From the NCBI RefSeq assembly GCF_019749375.1, contig NZ_JACWFE010000025.1, forward strand, positions 62,001 to 126,000: DNA of 64,000 nucleotides, given 5' to 3'. Within the stretch, counting starts at the first letter, position 1. Every line of letters begins with the position of its first letter. The DNA comes from Bacillus sp. S/N-304-OC-R1 (GTDB lineage Bacteria > Bacillota > Bacilli > Bacillales > Cytobacillaceae). A program made the position numbers and the translations under genes. Shown piece after piece: positions 63,044 through 64,000 of this stretch. The notes under the pieces are model-generated. The model saw nothing but the letters and a program-made list of their open reading frames with translations, searched no databases and was not told the origin of the DNA.

Positions 63044-64000
63044 CTAAACGTTCAAGTGTTTAAAGAGGAAAGCAAAAATATCTGTATGCTCACCAATAAT
63101 TTTTTCAATCGGTTTTCCTAATCCATGACCTGCCCCTTTTTCAATCCTTAGGAATATTGGATTGATAGATTCAGGGTTTGCGTCTTGCAGAGCAGCAGTG
63201 AATTTCCTTGCATGAGCCGGCACAACCCGGTCATCTGAGTCGGCGGTGGTTATTAAAATTGGCGGATACTGAACTCCATCTTTAACATTATGCAATGGAG
63301 AATAGGCATATAGGACGTCGAACTCCTCTTGGGAAGCCTCAGCATCGCCAAACTCAGTTACCCAGAACCTTCCAACAGTGAATTTTTGGAATCGAAGCAT
63401 ATCTAAAACAGGTACGTTACATATAATTGCGCCAAATAGCTCCGGTCGCTGAATCATACAAGCGGCGACGAGCAAGCCTCCATTACTTCCACCCATTATG
63501 GCCAATTTGCTGGAGTCTGTGTATCCCTCTGTAATTAGAAACTCAGCAGCAGCTATAAAATCATCAAATACATTTTGCTTCTTTTCCTTCATTCCAGCTC
63601 TATGCCAGTCAAGGCCGTACTCCCCTCCGCCGCGGATATTCGCAACGGCATAGATGCCTCCGTTTTCTAGCCATAATAAATTTGAAGCTGAGAAGGAGGG
63701 CGTTAAGGATATATGATACCCGCCATATCCATAGAGAAGAACAGGATTTTTCCCATTACGTTCTATTCCTTTTTTATAAGTGAGGAACATTGGAATTTTA
63801 GTGCCATCTTTTGAATGATAGAATACTTGCTCTGTTGTGTAATCAGATTGATTGAACTGATGAGAAGGCTTAAATATAGTCTCTGTTTGTTCCGTATCGA
63901 AGCTGTATCTGTACACAGACGTTGGTGATAGATAGGAAGTGAAACTAAAGTAAAGTTCATTCCCCTCTTCTTTTCCATTAAACTCTATTAAGCTTCCAAG
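63044..64000 (-). CDS. Prolyl oligopeptidase (S9), C-terminal part
   Basis: The frame is open to the window end, where GKEEGNELYFSFTSYLSPTS precedes the GTG at 63916, so the start lies beyond base 64000. The catalytic domain shows VLLYGYGGYHISLTP, the nucleophile GGSNGGLLVAA, TTADSDDRVVPAHARKF (Asp) and KGAGHGLGKP (His). It cleaves short proline-containing peptides. About 318 residues are seen of a usual 680-700. Confidence 0.9.
   Translation of the reverse strand, partial: LGSLIEFNGKEEGNELYFSFTSYLSPTSVYRYSFDTEQTETIFKPSHQFNQSDYTTEQVFYHSKDGTKIPMFLTYKKGIERNGKNPVLLYGYGGYHISLTPSFSASNLLWLENGGIYAVANIRGGGEYGLDWHRAGMKEKKQNVFDDFIAAAEFLITEGYTDSSKLAIMGGSNGGLLVAACMIQRPELFGAIICNVPVLDMLRFQKFTVGRFWVTEFGDAEASQEEFDVLYAYSPLHNVKDGVQYPPILITTADSDDRVVPAHARKFTAALQDANPESINPIFLRIEKGAGHGLGKPIEKIIGEHTDIFAFLFKHLNV

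Noticed and set aside
1-64000. tRNA, rRNA or complete insertion sequence genes
   Set aside because: I looked for cloverleaf, ribosomal and transposase signals and saw none that I could support.

Overview
The window comes from the chromosome of an endospore-forming, low-GC Gram-positive bacterium of the Bacillaceae. Sporulation genes support this: RacA, the coat-associated YutH, KapB/KapD, a Spo0E-like phosphatase and a YuzC-like protein. So do strong AGGAGG-type ribosome sites, T-box leaders and a gene order that follows the yut-yum-yui-yug part of the Bacillus subtilis chromosome. I cannot name the species.

Positions 1-9550 are a surface-glycan island, visibly more AT-rich than the rest. 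It begins inside a DUF115/MptE-like gene. Next come a KdsB-like CMP-sugar synthetase, an HMGL-type aldolase fused to a DUF115-like domain, a HAD phosphatase, a PIG-L deacetylase and a CelD-like acetyltransferase. The second half holds GmhA, bifunctional HldE, a family-9 glycosyltransferase and GmhB, which is the route from sedoheptulose-7-phosphate to ADP-heptose plus a likely heptosyltransferase. These are sugar chemistries usually met in the Gram-negative LPS core. No HldD epimerase is present in the window. galE (9656-10675) follows.

Positions 10700-28100 are core chromosome: yutG, yutH, the hom-thrC-thrB operon, Fe-S and redox genes (yutI, yuzD, yutJ, yuzB, yutM, yumC, yumB), yuiB, yuiC, a BtuF-like protein, yuiD, a DUF309 protein, pepA and racA. 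A highly structured RNA or mobile-element end lies at 18449-18640.

Positions 28400-47700 hold ald, proS behind a proline T-box, a thioesterase, a hydrolase, a GNAT, and a HIT-PP2C pair behind a second T-box whose specifier reads as leucine. Then come a CPA2 antiporter with an attenuator-like leader, a DUF1646 transporter with a compact riboswitch-like leader, yufK, pbpD, kapD, kapB, uvsE, sodC, patB, yugE and yugF.

Positions 47900-64000 hold yugI, a truncated haemoglobin, a gabT-like remnant, rocR facing rocA-rocD (with a near-perfect sigma-54 promoter and two candidate RocR sites), pgi, an EAL protein, yugN, the potassium channel yugO, a 54-residue Spo0E-like gene, two hydrolases, a broken flavoprotein fragment next to arsB with a 24-bp palindrome, and a prolyl oligopeptidase cut by the window end. 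Short dispersed repeats occur at 29871, 31788, 44976 and 48450.
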